A stretch of 64,000 bases of DNA, taken from assembly GCA_004362315.1 (NCBI GenBank), contig SNWL01000005.1, positions 248,001-312,000 of the forward strand, read 5' to 3'. Positions within the stretch are counted from its first letter, which is position 1, and every line of letters begins with the position of its first letter. Made by a program: the position numbers and the translations under genes. Below are positions 1 through 8,177 of the stretch, piece after piece. Source of the DNA: Mycobacterium sp. BK086 (GTDB taxonomy: Bacteria > Actinomycetota > Actinomycetes > Mycobacteriales > Mycobacteriaceae). The notes beneath the pieces were generated by a model. It saw nothing but the letters and a program-made list of their open reading frames with translations, was not told where the DNA came from and did not search any database.

Positions 1-759
1 TTCGAGGGCAAGCGCCGCTCGAATCAGGCCGAGTCCGGCATCCAGGCGCTGCGCGAGAGCTGCGACACCCTGATCGTCATCCCCAACGACCGGCTGCTGC
101 AGATGGGCGATGCCCAGGTCTCGTTGATGGACGCCTTCCGCAGCGCCGACGAGGTGCTGCTCAACGGCGTGCAGGGCATCACCGACCTGATCACCACGCC
201 TGGCCTGATCAACGTCGACTTCGCCGACGTCAAGGGCGTCATGAGTGGAGCGGGCACCGCCCTGATGGGTATCGGCTCGGCTCGCGGTGACGGCCGTGCG
301 CTCAAGGCTGCCGAGATCGCGATCAACTCGCCGCTCCTCGAGGCCTCGATGGAAGGCGCCCAGGGCGTTCTGCTGTCGGTGGCCGGCGGCAGCGACCTCG
401 GGCTGTTCGAGATCAACGAGGCCGCCTCGCTGGTGCAGGACGCCGCGCACCAGGACGCCAACATCATCTTCGGCACGGTCATCGACGACTCGCTGGGCGA
501 CGAGGTCCGGGTCACGGTCATCGCCGCCGGGTTCGACTCGGCCAGCCCGAGCCGCAAGCCCGTCGTCGGTCCAGGGACCACCGGCGCCCAGCCCATCGCA
601 CCCGGTGCGGCGGGCAAGCTCAGCTCCTCGCTGTTCGATCCGATCGACGCCGCGAGCGTGCCGGTGCATACCAACGGTGCGACGGTGAGCATCGGTGGTG
701 GCGACGACGGCGGAATCTCCGACGACGACGTCGACGTGCCGCCGTTCATGCGGCACTGA
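1..759 (+). CDS. ftsZ: Cell division protein FtsZ (5'-truncated by window edge)
   Basis: Tubulin-like GTPase that polymerises into the cytokinetic Z-ring. Only the last 252 residues are in the window, open in frame from base 1. M. tuberculosis FtsZ has 379 residues, so roughly the first 127, including the GTP-binding signature, lie upstream. The visible part holds the end of the GTPase domain, the DGRALKAAEIAINSPLLE activation-domain region, a variable linker rich in small and Asp residues, and the C-terminal peptide DDDVDVPPFMRH. That peptide is the docking site for SepF, FtsW and other partners. SepF is encoded three genes downstream in the same direction. The call is close to certain from near-identity to mycobacterial FtsZ. 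Confidence 0.98.
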   Translation, partial: FEGKRRSNQAESGIQALRESCDTLIVIPNDRLLQMGDAQVSLMDAFRSADEVLLNGVQGITDLITTPGLINVDFADVKGVMSGAGTALMGIGSARGDGRALKAAEIAINSPLLEASMEGAQGVLLSVAGGSDLGLFEINEAASLVQDAAHQDANIIFGTVIDDSLGDEVRVTVIAAGFDSASPSRKPVVGPGTTGAQPIAPGAAGKLSSSLFDPIDAASVPVHTNGATVSIGGGDDGGISDDDVDVPPFMRH

Positions 760-789
760 CCCACCTTTCGCTGCAGGGATACTGGGTTT

Positions 790-1494
790 GTGACAGTCAT
801 CCGTCGCGTGACCACCACCCGCGCCGGTGGTGTCTCGGCGCCACCGTTCGACAAGTTCAATCTCGGTGACCACGTCGGCGACGACCCCAAAGCCGTTGCG
901 GCCAACCGCAAACGGCTGGCCAGTACCATCGGGCTCGCCGACGACCACGTGATCTGGATGAACCAGACGCACAGCGATCACGTCGCGCTGGTCGACGAAC
1001 CCCGCACCGAAGCACTCGACGACACCGACGCGCTGGTGACCACCACGCCCGGGTTGGCGCTGGCCGTGGTGACCGCCGACTGTGTGCCGGTGCTGATGGC
1101 CGACGCCAAGGCGGGTGTGGTGGCCGCGGTCCATGCGGGACGTGTCGGCGCCGCCGACGGCGTGGTGCTGCGCGCCCTGGAGGCCATGCTGGCCAACGGC
1201 GCGCACACACCGGACATCTCGGTGCTGCTGGGCCCGGCCGTCAGCGGCGCCAACTATGAGGTGCCCGCGCAGATGGCCGCCGACGTCGAAGCCCGACTGC
1301 CCGGCAGTCGGACCAAAACCGCCAACGGCACGCCGGCACTGGACCTGCGGGCCGGGATCGCCCGCCAATTGATCGATGCGGGTGTGACGGCCATCGATGC
1401 CGACCCACGCTGCACGGTGGCCGACAAGAATTTGTTCAGCCATCGGCGCGACGCTCCGACCGGTCGGCTGGCCTGTCTGGTGTGGATGGAATGA
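790..1494 (+). CDS. pgeF: PgeF/YfiH laccase-domain purine nucleoside phosphorylase family protein
   Basis: A 234-residue member of the PgeF (YfiH, DUF152, 'multicopper oxidase-like') family. The family has been shown to act as zinc-dependent purine nucleosidases/adenosine deaminases and is linked to peptidoglycan editing. The expected metal ligands are visible: His61 in NQTHSD, Cys98 in TADCVP and His115 in AAVHAGR. The GPAVSGANYEVP loop and the C-terminal GRLACLVWME ending are also present. The start is GTG at 790, 30 bases after ftsZ. It shares a 4-base ATGA overlap with yggS. The position directly after ftsZ matches Rv2149c. Confidence 0.93.
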   Translation: MTVIRRVTTTRAGGVSAPPFDKFNLGDHVGDDPKAVAANRKRLASTIGLADDHVIWMNQTHSDHVALVDEPRTEALDDTDALVTTTPGLALAVVTADCVPVLMADAKAGVVAAVHAGRVGAADGVVLRALEAMLANGAHTPDISVLLGPAVSGANYEVPAQMAADVEARLPGSRTKTANGTPALDLRAGIARQLIDAGVTAIDADPRCTVADKNLFSHRRDAPTGRLACLVWME

Positions 1495-2237
1495 CGGAAG
1501 CGGCGGGCAGGGAAGCCGATCTCGCGACCGCCCTGGCCGCGCTGCGAGAACGGCTCGCCGATGCCGCGCAGGCCGCCGGCCGCGATGTCGGCGACGTCGA
1601 ACTGCTCCCCATCACCAAGTTCTTCCCGGCCACCGACGTCGCGATCCTGTGGCGGCTGGGTTGCCGGGCGTTCGGCGAATCCCGCGAACAGGAGGCATCG
1701 GCCAAGATCGCCGAGTTCGGCGAGCTCACCGGTGCCGACGGCGTGCGCTGGGACATGGTCGGCCAGATTCAGAGCAACAAGGCCAAAGCCATTGCGGCAT
1801 GGGCGGATACGGTGCACTCGGTGAGCACGGCCAAGGTGGCCGCCGCGCTGGATCGCGGTGCCGCGCACGCCATGGAAGAAGGCAGCCGGACCGCGCCGGT
1901 GCGGGTGTTCGTTCAGATCAGCCTCGACGGCGACACCTCCCGCGGCGGCGTCGACATCGGTGATTCCGGTGCGGTCGACGCGCTGTGCGCGCAGGTCGCC
2001 GACGCCGGCGCGCTGCGGCTGGCCGGCCTGATGGCCATCCCGCCGCTGGGCGCCGACCCCGACGCCGCGTTCGCGGCGCTGGCCGCCGAGCACGAGCGGG
2101 TCGTGCGCAACCACCCCGACGCGACAGAGCTGTCGGCGGGGATGTCCGGTGACCTGGAGGCCGCGGTGCGACACGGTTCGACGTGTGTGCGTGTCGGAAC
2201 CGCGCTTATGGGACAACGTCCTCTAACGTCTCCCTGA
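1491..2237 (+). CDS. yggS: YggS family pyridoxal phosphate homeostasis protein
   Basis: A 248-residue PLP-binding protein (YggS/PROSC, PLPHP) with an alanine-racemase-like barrel and no known catalytic activity. It buffers cytosolic PLP and affects amino-acid pools. The PLP lysine is Lys43 in LPITKFFP. Other family blocks are GQIQSNKAK, GLMAIPPLG and the C-terminal VRVGTALMGQR. ATG 1491 is chosen because it overlaps the pgeF stop as ATGA; an in-frame GTG at 1482 would add three residues. The gene lies between pgeF and sepF, the conserved order of actinobacterial division clusters (Rv2148c). Confidence 0.95.
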   Translation: MTEAAGREADLATALAALRERLADAAQAAGRDVGDVELLPITKFFPATDVAILWRLGCRAFGESREQEASAKIAEFGELTGADGVRWDMVGQIQSNKAKAIAAWADTVHSVSTAKVAAALDRGAAHAMEEGSRTAPVRVFVQISLDGDTSRGGVDIGDSGAVDALCAQVADAGALRLAGLMAIPPLGADPDAAFAALAAEHERVVRNHPDATELSAGMSGDLEAAVRHGSTCVRVGTALMGQRPLTSP

Positions 2238-2301
2238 GTAGTCACTCCAGTCACATCTTCATCACAGACACCGAACTTCACGCATTCAGAAGGGTCCAGC
2301 G

Positions 2302-2973
2302 ATGAGCACTCTCCACAAGGTCAAGGCCTACTTCGGCATGGCGCCTTCGGACGATTACGACGACGAGTACTACGACGACGATGACCGCGGCGCTCACCGC
2401 GGCTACTCCCGCCGTGAGCGCTTCGCCGATGACGAGTACGAGCGCCCCGGTCGCTACGACGACCCGCGGATGGCGCGTGAGTACGAGGATCTCCGGGACC
2501 CGCGCGAGGCCGACTACGCGCCGACCGGCGGCTTCCGCGCGCAGTACGGCGACGAGCCGCGGTTCCGCCCGCGCGAATTCGAGCACCCCGATATGGGGCG
2601 CCCGTCCCGCTTCGGCTCACTGCGTGGCTCGACCCGCGGCGCACTGGCGATGGACCCTCGCCGGATGGCCGAACTGTTCGAGGCCGGCAGCCCGCTGTCG
2701 AAGATCACCACGCTGCGGCCCAAGGACTACAGCGAGGCCCGCACCATCGGTGAGCGCTTCCGCGACGGCCAGCCGGTGATCATGGATCTCGTGTCGATGG
2801 ACAACGCCGACGCCAAGCGGCTGGTGGACTTCGCCGCCGGCCTGGCCTTCGCCCTGCGCGGGTCGTTCGACAAGGTCGCCACCAAGGTGTTCCTGCTGTC
2901 GCCGGCCGACGTCGATGTCAGTGCCGAGGAGCGCAGGCGGATCGCCGAAGCGGGTTTCTACAGCTACCAGTAA
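2302..2973 (+). CDS. sepF: Cell division protein SepF
   Basis: A 223-residue membrane anchor and organiser of the Z-ring. It starts with a short amphipathic segment ([13 protein letters not shown]) that is expected to bind the membrane. A highly acidic, Tyr/Asp/Arg-rich disordered linker follows, to about residue 115. The C-terminal SepF dimerisation domain begins around [10 protein letters not shown] and contains the [19 protein letters not shown] core and [10 protein letters not shown]. Its partner is the FtsZ C-terminal peptide encoded at the start of the window. A GAAGGG ribosome binding site lies 10 bases before the ATG. Confidence 0.97.
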   Translation: MSTLHKVKAYFGMAPSDDYDDEYYDDDDRGAHRGYSRRERFADDEYERPGRYDDPRMAREYEDLRDPREADYAPTGGFRAQYGDEPRFRPREFEHPDMGRPSRFGSLRGSTRGALAMDPRRMAELFEAGSPLSKITTLRPKDYSEARTIGERFRDGQPVIMDLVSMDNADAKRLVDFAAGLAFALRGSFDKVATKVFLLSPADVDVSAEERRRIAEAGFYSYQ

Positions 2974-3093
2974 GCGGCCTGACGGCTGGTCGTCGGAAGC
3001 ACTGGAAGACTTGGGTAGGCTGACGGCGTCGCGCTGGGCAATCCAGCGATGTCGTCAATGTCACATCCGCTGTTGATTAAGGGCCGGCTTTAG

Positions 3094-3384
3094 TTGTCGC
3101 TGTTCTTCGAAATCCTTGGCTTCGCGCTGTTTGTCTTCTGGCTGCTGCTGATCGCCCGGGTCGTCGTCGAGTTCATCCGCTCGTTCAGCCGGGATTGGCA
3201 CCCGCGCGGGCTCACCGTCGTGATCCTCGAGCTGATCATGACCGTCACCGACCCGCCGGTGAAGCTGCTACGTCGCCTTATCCCACAATTGACGATCGGC
3301 GCCGTCCGGTTCGATCTGTCGATCATGGTGCTGCTGCTGGTGGCGTTCATCGGGATGCAGCTGGCCTTCGGCGCTGCCGCCTGA
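3094..3384 (+). CDS. YggT family integral membrane protein
   Basis: A 96-residue protein with two membrane segments (residues about 4-26 and 75-94). Between them is a cytoplasmic stretch with the family motif DPPVKLLRRLIPQLTIG. YggT proteins are found beside division genes and have been linked to membrane organisation and osmotic or potassium stress, but the molecular role is not settled. The start is taken as TTG 3094, because the sequence from there aligns with the M. tuberculosis Rv2146c N-terminus. No good Shine-Dalgarno is visible. Confidence 0.93.
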   Translation: MSLFFEILGFALFVFWLLLIARVVVEFIRSFSRDWHPRGLTVVILELIMTVTDPPVKLLRRLIPQLTIGAVRFDLSIMVLLLVAFIGMQLAFGAAA

Positions 3385-3587
3385 GAGCGGCAAGCTACCC
3401 CATGATGCGGTGAATCGCGATTAGCCACGCCGTGGCGGTGGTACCGAATAATTGAAATTAGCTCTTAATTAGGCAACCGGCGGTTCTGGTGTGACAGGAT
3501 GGACGCCAGTTACAGTACGGACCGAACGTTTGACGCGTTCTACTCTTTGCAGACCGGTTTGACCGCCCAGACCCGAGGGGGCAGATG

Positions 3588-4412
3588 ATGCCGCTTACAC
3601 CGGCCGACGTGCACAATGTGGCATTCAGCAAGCCGCCCATCGGCAAGCGAGGCTACAACGAGGACGAGGTCGACGCCTTCCTCGACTTGGTGGAGAACGA
3701 GCTGACTCGCCTCATCGAGGAGAACTCCGACCTGCGCCAGCGGGTCGCCGAGCTCGACCAGGAGCTGGGTGCCGCCCGCTCCGGTGGCGCCGTACCGCAG
3801 CCCACTCAGGCGATTCCGCTCTACAAGCCCGAGCCGGAGCCCGAGCCCACGCCGGCTCCCGCGCCCGCACCGCAAGCCGCCCCGGCGCCCGCGCCGAGCC
3901 CGGCCGCCAGCGAGGAACAGGCCATCAAGGCGGCTCGCGTGCTGGCCCTGGCCCAGGACACCGCCGACCGCTTGACCGGCACCGCGAAGGCTGAGGCCGA
4001 CAAGCTGCTGGCTGATGCCCGCGCGAACGCCGATCAGATCGTCTCGGAGGCGCGGCACACCGCGGAGACCACGGTCGCCGACGCCAAGCAGCGTTCCGAG
4101 GCCATGCTCAGCGATGCGCAGACCCGCTCGGAGACCCAGCTGCGCCAGGCGCAGGAGAAGGCCGACGCCCTGCAGGCCGACGCCGAGCGCAAGCACACCG
4201 AGATCATGGGCACCATCAACCAGCAGCGCACTGTCCTCGAGGGACGGCTGGAGCAGCTGCGGACGTTCGAGCGCGAATACCGCACCAGGCTCAAGACGTA
4301 CCTGGAGTCCCAGCTCGAAGAGCTCGGGCAGCGCGGGTCGGCCGCACCGGTCGATTCCGGTGCCAACAGCGACGGCGGCGGGTTCAACCAGTTCAACCGG
4401 GGCAACAACTAA
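3588..4412 (+). CDS. wag31: Polar growth scaffold DivIVA/Wag31
   Basis: A 274-residue coiled-coil protein that collects at the curved membrane of the cell poles and recruits the mycobacterial wall-elongation machinery. The N-terminal DivIVA domain ([20 protein letters not shown]...) binds membrane. A Pro/Glu/Ala-rich linker at about 80-110 separates it from the long coiled coil, and the FNQFNRGNN tail ends the protein. Thr73 in PQPTQAIP matches the PknA phosphosite of M. tuberculosis Wag31. Two ATGs are adjacent; 3588 is preferred because it gives the M. tuberculosis start MPLTPADV, with GAGGGGGCAG just upstream. A 200-base gap before it suggests a separate promoter. Confidence 0.97.
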   Translation: MPLTPADVHNVAFSKPPIGKRGYNEDEVDAFLDLVENELTRLIEENSDLRQRVAELDQELGAARSGGAVPQPTQAIPLYKPEPEPEPTPAPAPAPQAAPAPAPSPAASEEQAIKAARVLALAQDTADRLTGTAKAEADKLLADARANADQIVSEARHTAETTVADAKQRSEAMLSDAQTRSETQLRQAQEKADALQADAERKHTEIMGTINQQRTVLEGRLEQLRTFEREYRTRLKTYLESQLEELGQRGSAAPVDSGANSDGGGFNQFNRGNN

Positions 4413-4440
4413 AAGCCCTGCGTCGACTGGAGGTTGATCG

Positions 4441-4893
4441 ATGCTGATCGTTGCCCTGGTACTGGCGGTGATTGGCCTCGCGGCCCTGGTCACTGCGGTC
4501 GTCACCAGCAATGAGCTCGTTGCGTGGGTGTGTATCGCCGCCAGCGTGATCGGCGTCATCCTGCTGATCGTCGACGCGATCCGAGAACGGCAGAACCGCC
4601 GCGGCGGTGAGGCCGAGGCTGTGCCGGCAGCGGTGGGCGCCGAGTCCATGGAGTCGTCGGCCACCGCCGAGACCACCGCCTATTCGGAGACCGACGAGAC
4701 GGTCGACTCCACGTATTCGACGTTCGACGCCGACTATCCCGACGACGAGGCGGTCACCGAGGAGCCTGCCGACGAGGTGTCGGATGCCTCCGACGAGGCC
4801 GCTGATGAGCCCGACGAAGCGGCCTCGGAACCCGAAGGCGGGTCCGACGAGGAGTCGGCCGAGGAGAAGCCGGACGAGTCCGGCTCACGCTGA
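4441..4893 (+). CDS. Small membrane protein with acidic tail (Rv2144c-like)
   Basis: A 150-residue protein lying 28 bases after wag31. Residues about 1-22 and 27-46 are two hydrophobic helices, followed by a basic RERQNRRGG stop-transfer sequence. The remaining 95 residues are extremely acidic, rich in Glu, Asp, Ser and Ala, and probably disordered. There is no enzyme motif. The position and design match Rv2144c. Given its place, a role near the polar growth machinery is possible, but that is inference only. Confidence 0.85.
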   Translation: MLIVALVLAVIGLAALVTAVVTSNELVAWVCIAASVIGVILLIVDAIRERQNRRGGEAEAVPAAVGAESMESSATAETTAYSETDETVDSTYSTFDADYPDDEAVTEEPADEVSDASDEAADEPDEAASEPEGGSDEESAEEKPDESGSR

Positions 4894-4927
4894 TTCTTTT
4901 CGGTGCCCGCCGGGGTAAAGGAACACC

Positions 4928-6280
4928 ATGGGCATCCACTACGAAAGCGTCGTCGATCATCCCATCGACGAGGTGTTCGCCTGGCACACCCGGCCCGGCG
5001 CCATGCGGCGGCTGATCCCGCCGTGGCAACCGATGCACGTGGTGACCGAGACCGAGTCGCTGGCCGATGGGCGCGCGGTCCTCGGCTTGCCGGGTGGGCT
5101 GCGCTGGATCGCCCGCCACGATCCGGCCGGTTTTGACCCGCCGCACCAGTTCGTCGACGTCTTGTCCTCCGACGGCCTGATGACGCTGCCACCTCGGATC
5201 ATTGGGTGGTGGCGCCACATTCACCAATTCAGCGACGCCGGTGCGGGCAGCACGCGCGTGCACGACGAGGTCGACACGACGGTGCCGGGCGCGGCGCTGC
5301 GCGCGACCTTCGTCTACCGGCATCGCCAGCTGGCCGACGACCTCGCCGCGCATCGGGATGCCGCGCGGGCGGGTGCAGGCGATCTGTCCGTGGCCATCAC
5401 CGGCTCGTCGGGCCTGGTCGGAACCGCGCTGACGGCACTGCTGACCACCGGTGGGCATCGGGTGATCCGACTGGTGCGCGGCGAGCCCGTTCGGCCCGAC
5501 GAACGCCGTTGGGACCCAGATGATCCCGCTCCTGACCTGTTCGAGGGCATCGATGCCGTCATCCATCTGGCTGGTGCGACGATCGCCGGACGGTTCACCG
5601 ACGCCCACCGCAGGGCGATCCGGGATTCGCGGATCGAGCCGACCCGTCGACTGGCCGAAGTGGCCGCCAAGACCACCGGATTGCGGGCGTTCGTCAGCGC
5701 ATCGGCGATCGGCTTCTACGGCTACGACCGCGGCGATGCCGTGCTGTGCGAGGACAGTGCCCGCGGCGACGGTTTCCTGGCCGACGTGGTCGCCGACTGG
5801 GAGGCGGCCACGGAGCCTGCGGCCCGCGCCGGGGTCCGGACGGTGTGCGTGCGCACCGGCATCGTGCAGGCCGCCCGCGGGGGCACACTGCGGTTGATGC
5901 GGCCGCTGTTCTCCGCGGGTCTCGGCGGCCGGCTCGGCAGCGGTCAGCAGTGGTTGTCGTGGATCGGCATCGACGACCTGCTGGATATCTACTACCGGGC
6001 CGCCTACGACGACACGTTGGCCGGGCCCGTCAATGCCGTTGCGCCAAACCCGGTGCGTAACAACGCATATACCAAGGCGCTGGCGGCCACACTGCACCGT
6101 CCCGCGGTGGTGCCGGTCCCGTCGATCGGGCCGCGAATACTGCTGGGCAAGCAGGGTGCCCGTGAACTGGCCGAGGCCGATCAACGCGTGCTGCCCACCA
6201 AGCTGCAGACGCTGGGGCACCGATTCCGGCAGCCGGCGATCGAGGACGTGCTGGCCCATCAGCTGGGCCACGAGAGTTAG
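4928..6280 (+). CDS. SRPBCC domain fused to TIGR01777-type SDR epimerase
   Basis: A 450-residue two-domain protein. Residues 1 to about 150 form an SRPBCC (START-like) ligand-binding fold of the polyketide-cyclase type (IHYESVVDHPIDEVFAWH...). From about 155 comes an extended-SDR, NAD(P)-dependent epimerase of the TIGR01777 (YfcH/SulA-like) family, with VAITGSSGLVGTAL, VIHLAGATIAGR and FVSASAIGFYG, and a C-terminal DUF1731-like segment (ARELAEADQRVLPTKL). It resembles M. tuberculosis Rv2216. The substrate is unknown. AAAGGA lies 8 bases before the ATG. Its stop overlaps that of the convergent gene by 3 bases. Confidence 0.9.
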   Translation: MGIHYESVVDHPIDEVFAWHTRPGAMRRLIPPWQPMHVVTETESLADGRAVLGLPGGLRWIARHDPAGFDPPHQFVDVLSSDGLMTLPPRIIGWWRHIHQFSDAGAGSTRVHDEVDTTVPGAALRATFVYRHRQLADDLAAHRDAARAGAGDLSVAITGSSGLVGTALTALLTTGGHRVIRLVRGEPVRPDERRWDPDDPAPDLFEGIDAVIHLAGATIAGRFTDAHRRAIRDSRIEPTRRLAEVAAKTTGLRAFVSASAIGFYGYDRGDAVLCEDSARGDGFLADVVADWEAATEPAARAGVRTVCVRTGIVQAARGGTLRLMRPLFSAGLGGRLGSGQQWLSWIGIDDLLDIYYRAAYDDTLAGPVNAVAPNPVRNNAYTKALAATLHRPAVVPVPSIGPRILLGKQGARELAEADQRVLPTKLQTLGHRFRQPAIEDVLAHQLGHES

Positions 6281-8121
6281 TCAGGGTAATCCGGGGAGCC
6301 CCGCCACGACCGGAGGCTGCGCAGCAGCGGGCTCTTCTTGTACTCATGGCCGGCCATCCTGCCCAGGATGTCGTCGAGGGTGATCACCGCGTCGGCGATG
6401 TACGGCCCCTTGTTGAGCATCACGCACTCGGCGCGTTCAGCCATTGCCGCATCACTGATTTCGGCGCGTGACGGCCTGCCGGTGGTGGCCAGTTGCTCGA
6501 GCACCTGGGTCGCCCAGATCACCGGCAGGTGGGCCGCCTCGCACAGCCACAAGGTCTCCTCCTGCAACTCGGCCATCCGCTCGTAGCCGGTCTCCACCGC
6601 CAGATCCCCGCGGGCGATCATCACCCCGACGCGGCGGCGGCGCATCGCGGTGAGCAGCAGCTGCGGCAGATGTTCGAAGGCCTGACGGGTTTCGATCTTC
6701 AGCACGACACCGAGATCGTGGTCGCCGAGGCAGTCCAGCTCGTCGAAGAGGCGGATGACGTCGGCGGGTTCCCGGACGAACGAGAACTGGACGACGTCGG
6801 CCAGCTCGACCACCATGGCCAGATCGGCCAGGTCCTTGTCGGTCAGCGCCGAGATGGGCAGGTTGGTATCGGGTACGTTGATTCCCTTGGCGGAGCGCAG
6901 CTTTGCCGTACCGTGCGGGGGATGGTCGATGCGGACGTCGATGGTGTCGGCGGCCACCTCGATCACCTCGCCGCCGATCTTGCCGTCGTCGAAGAAGATC
7001 CGCTCACCGACTTCGACGTTGTCGAAGACCTCAGGCAGCGTGCACCCGATCCGGGGTGACTGGTCGTCATCGACCGGGGCGGGGGAGCAGTCCCGGGTCA
7101 CGCGGACGACGTCACCGGCGGACAGCCGGATGGCCTGTTCGACGGCGGGCAGTTCACCGATGTCGGTGGTGTCTTTCCCGCCGGCCTTCAACACGGTTCC
7201 GGTGCCCACGTAGGTCGTCTTCTCGGTGGTGACGACGAACCCCCCGGGAGCGGCCGCGGCGAGCAGCAGCCGTCGTTTGGATCCGCGGGTGTCGCGCAAT
7301 ATGAGCTCGTCACCTTCGGCGCGGCGGGCCAGCCACTCGGAGTCGACCGGCAGCGCGGTCAGGCCGGGCTCGGGTGGGCGGGCCGGACGTTTGGCCGAGG
7401 TCAGCCAGCCACGGGCGGCGGCCACCACTTGCCCGTGTGCGTTGCGGGTCGGACGCAACCGCGCCACCTGCGGGCCGGGCTCCAACGGACCCGTGCGCAA
7501 CTTGGGGCCGCCGAGATCCATCGCCACCAGGCAGGTGCGCCCGGCCGCCGCGGCCGCCGATCGGACGTTGGCGGCCATGGCTTTCCATGCGGTGGCGTCG
7601 TCGTGTGCACAGTTGATCCGGGCGATCCGCATGCCGGCATCGACGAGCGTGCGCACCATCGCGGCGTCCCCGGCGGCTTCCGACGGCAGGGTGACCATGA
7701 TCCGCGCCGCCCGGTCGTCGGCGGCCGGGCCGAGCAGCTCGACAGCGTTGCGTTCGAGCAGTCGGGTGCCCTCGGTGACCTCTACGCAGGCTTCCTCGGC
7801 CGGTGTCCAGCCCTGGCCGCGCATCGCCGCGATGGCGGCCGACACCAATTGCAGGGTCGCCTGCACGTGGGCTTCGCTGCGCCCCAGGGAGGACAGCCCG
7901 AAGCCGGTGAGCCGTTCCTGAAGATCGCGAAGGTCCGTCTGACGCAGCGCCCAGTAGTGCACCAAATTGATGGCACTGCAATAGTTTTCGGTGGCGACCG
8001 CAGCCGTCCATGGCCGCCACCTGGCCTCGGCGTCGGCGAGGCTGGACAGGAGAGCGTCGACGTCGCTCTGTAGCCGGTCCAGTTGTTGCGGCGTGGCGGA
8101 CATGGCGGGCACGCTAGTCAT
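6277..8121 (-). CDS. Large pyruvate-kinase-like protein
   Basis: A 614-residue protein (ATG 8121; an in-frame ATG at 8103 would remove six residues). The first 130 residues are an extra helical region not found in housekeeping pyruvate kinases. Pyruvate-kinase-type motifs follow: MRIARINCAHDD, AMDLGGPKLRTG, VVLKIETRQAFEHL, VMIARGDLAVETG and PVIWATQVLEQLATTGRPSRAEISDAAMA. The end is MLNKGPYIADAVITLDDIL where the usual enzyme has a GETA segment. The Lys and Mg-binding Glu/Asp positions are kept, while the RxNxSH serine is Ala. It is the last gene of a minus-strand run, 56 bases after the lipoprotein gene. PEP-to-pyruvate activity is plausible but not assured. Confidence 0.8.
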   Translation of the reverse strand: MTSVPAMSATPQQLDRLQSDVDALLSSLADAEARWRPWTAAVATENYCSAINLVHYWALRQTDLRDLQERLTGFGLSSLGRSEAHVQATLQLVSAAIAAMRGQGWTPAEEACVEVTEGTRLLERNAVELLGPAADDRAARIMVTLPSEAAGDAAMVRTLVDAGMRIARINCAHDDATAWKAMAANVRSAAAAAGRTCLVAMDLGGPKLRTGPLEPGPQVARLRPTRNAHGQVVAAARGWLTSAKRPARPPEPGLTALPVDSEWLARRAEGDELILRDTRGSKRRLLLAAAAPGGFVVTTEKTTYVGTGTVLKAGGKDTTDIGELPAVEQAIRLSAGDVVRVTRDCSPAPVDDDQSPRIGCTLPEVFDNVEVGERIFFDDGKIGGEVIEVAADTIDVRIDHPPHGTAKLRSAKGINVPDTNLPISALTDKDLADLAMVVELADVVQFSFVREPADVIRLFDELDCLGDHDLGVVLKIETRQAFEHLPQLLLTAMRRRRVGVMIARGDLAVETGYERMAELQEETLWLCEAAHLPVIWATQVLEQLATTGRPSRAEISDAAMAERAECVMLNKGPYIADAVITLDDILGRMAGHEYKKSPLLRSLRSWRGSPDYPD

Positions 8122-8177
8122 CTCAAGTTGCGAGTAGGTGAACGGTTGGGTGCAGGTAAGGGCCGGCTGAATTGTCG

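Noticed and set aside
24-929. Minus-strand frame of 301 codons over ftsZ
   Set aside because: Low-complexity Ser/Pro/Ala translation opposite a clear FtsZ sequence.
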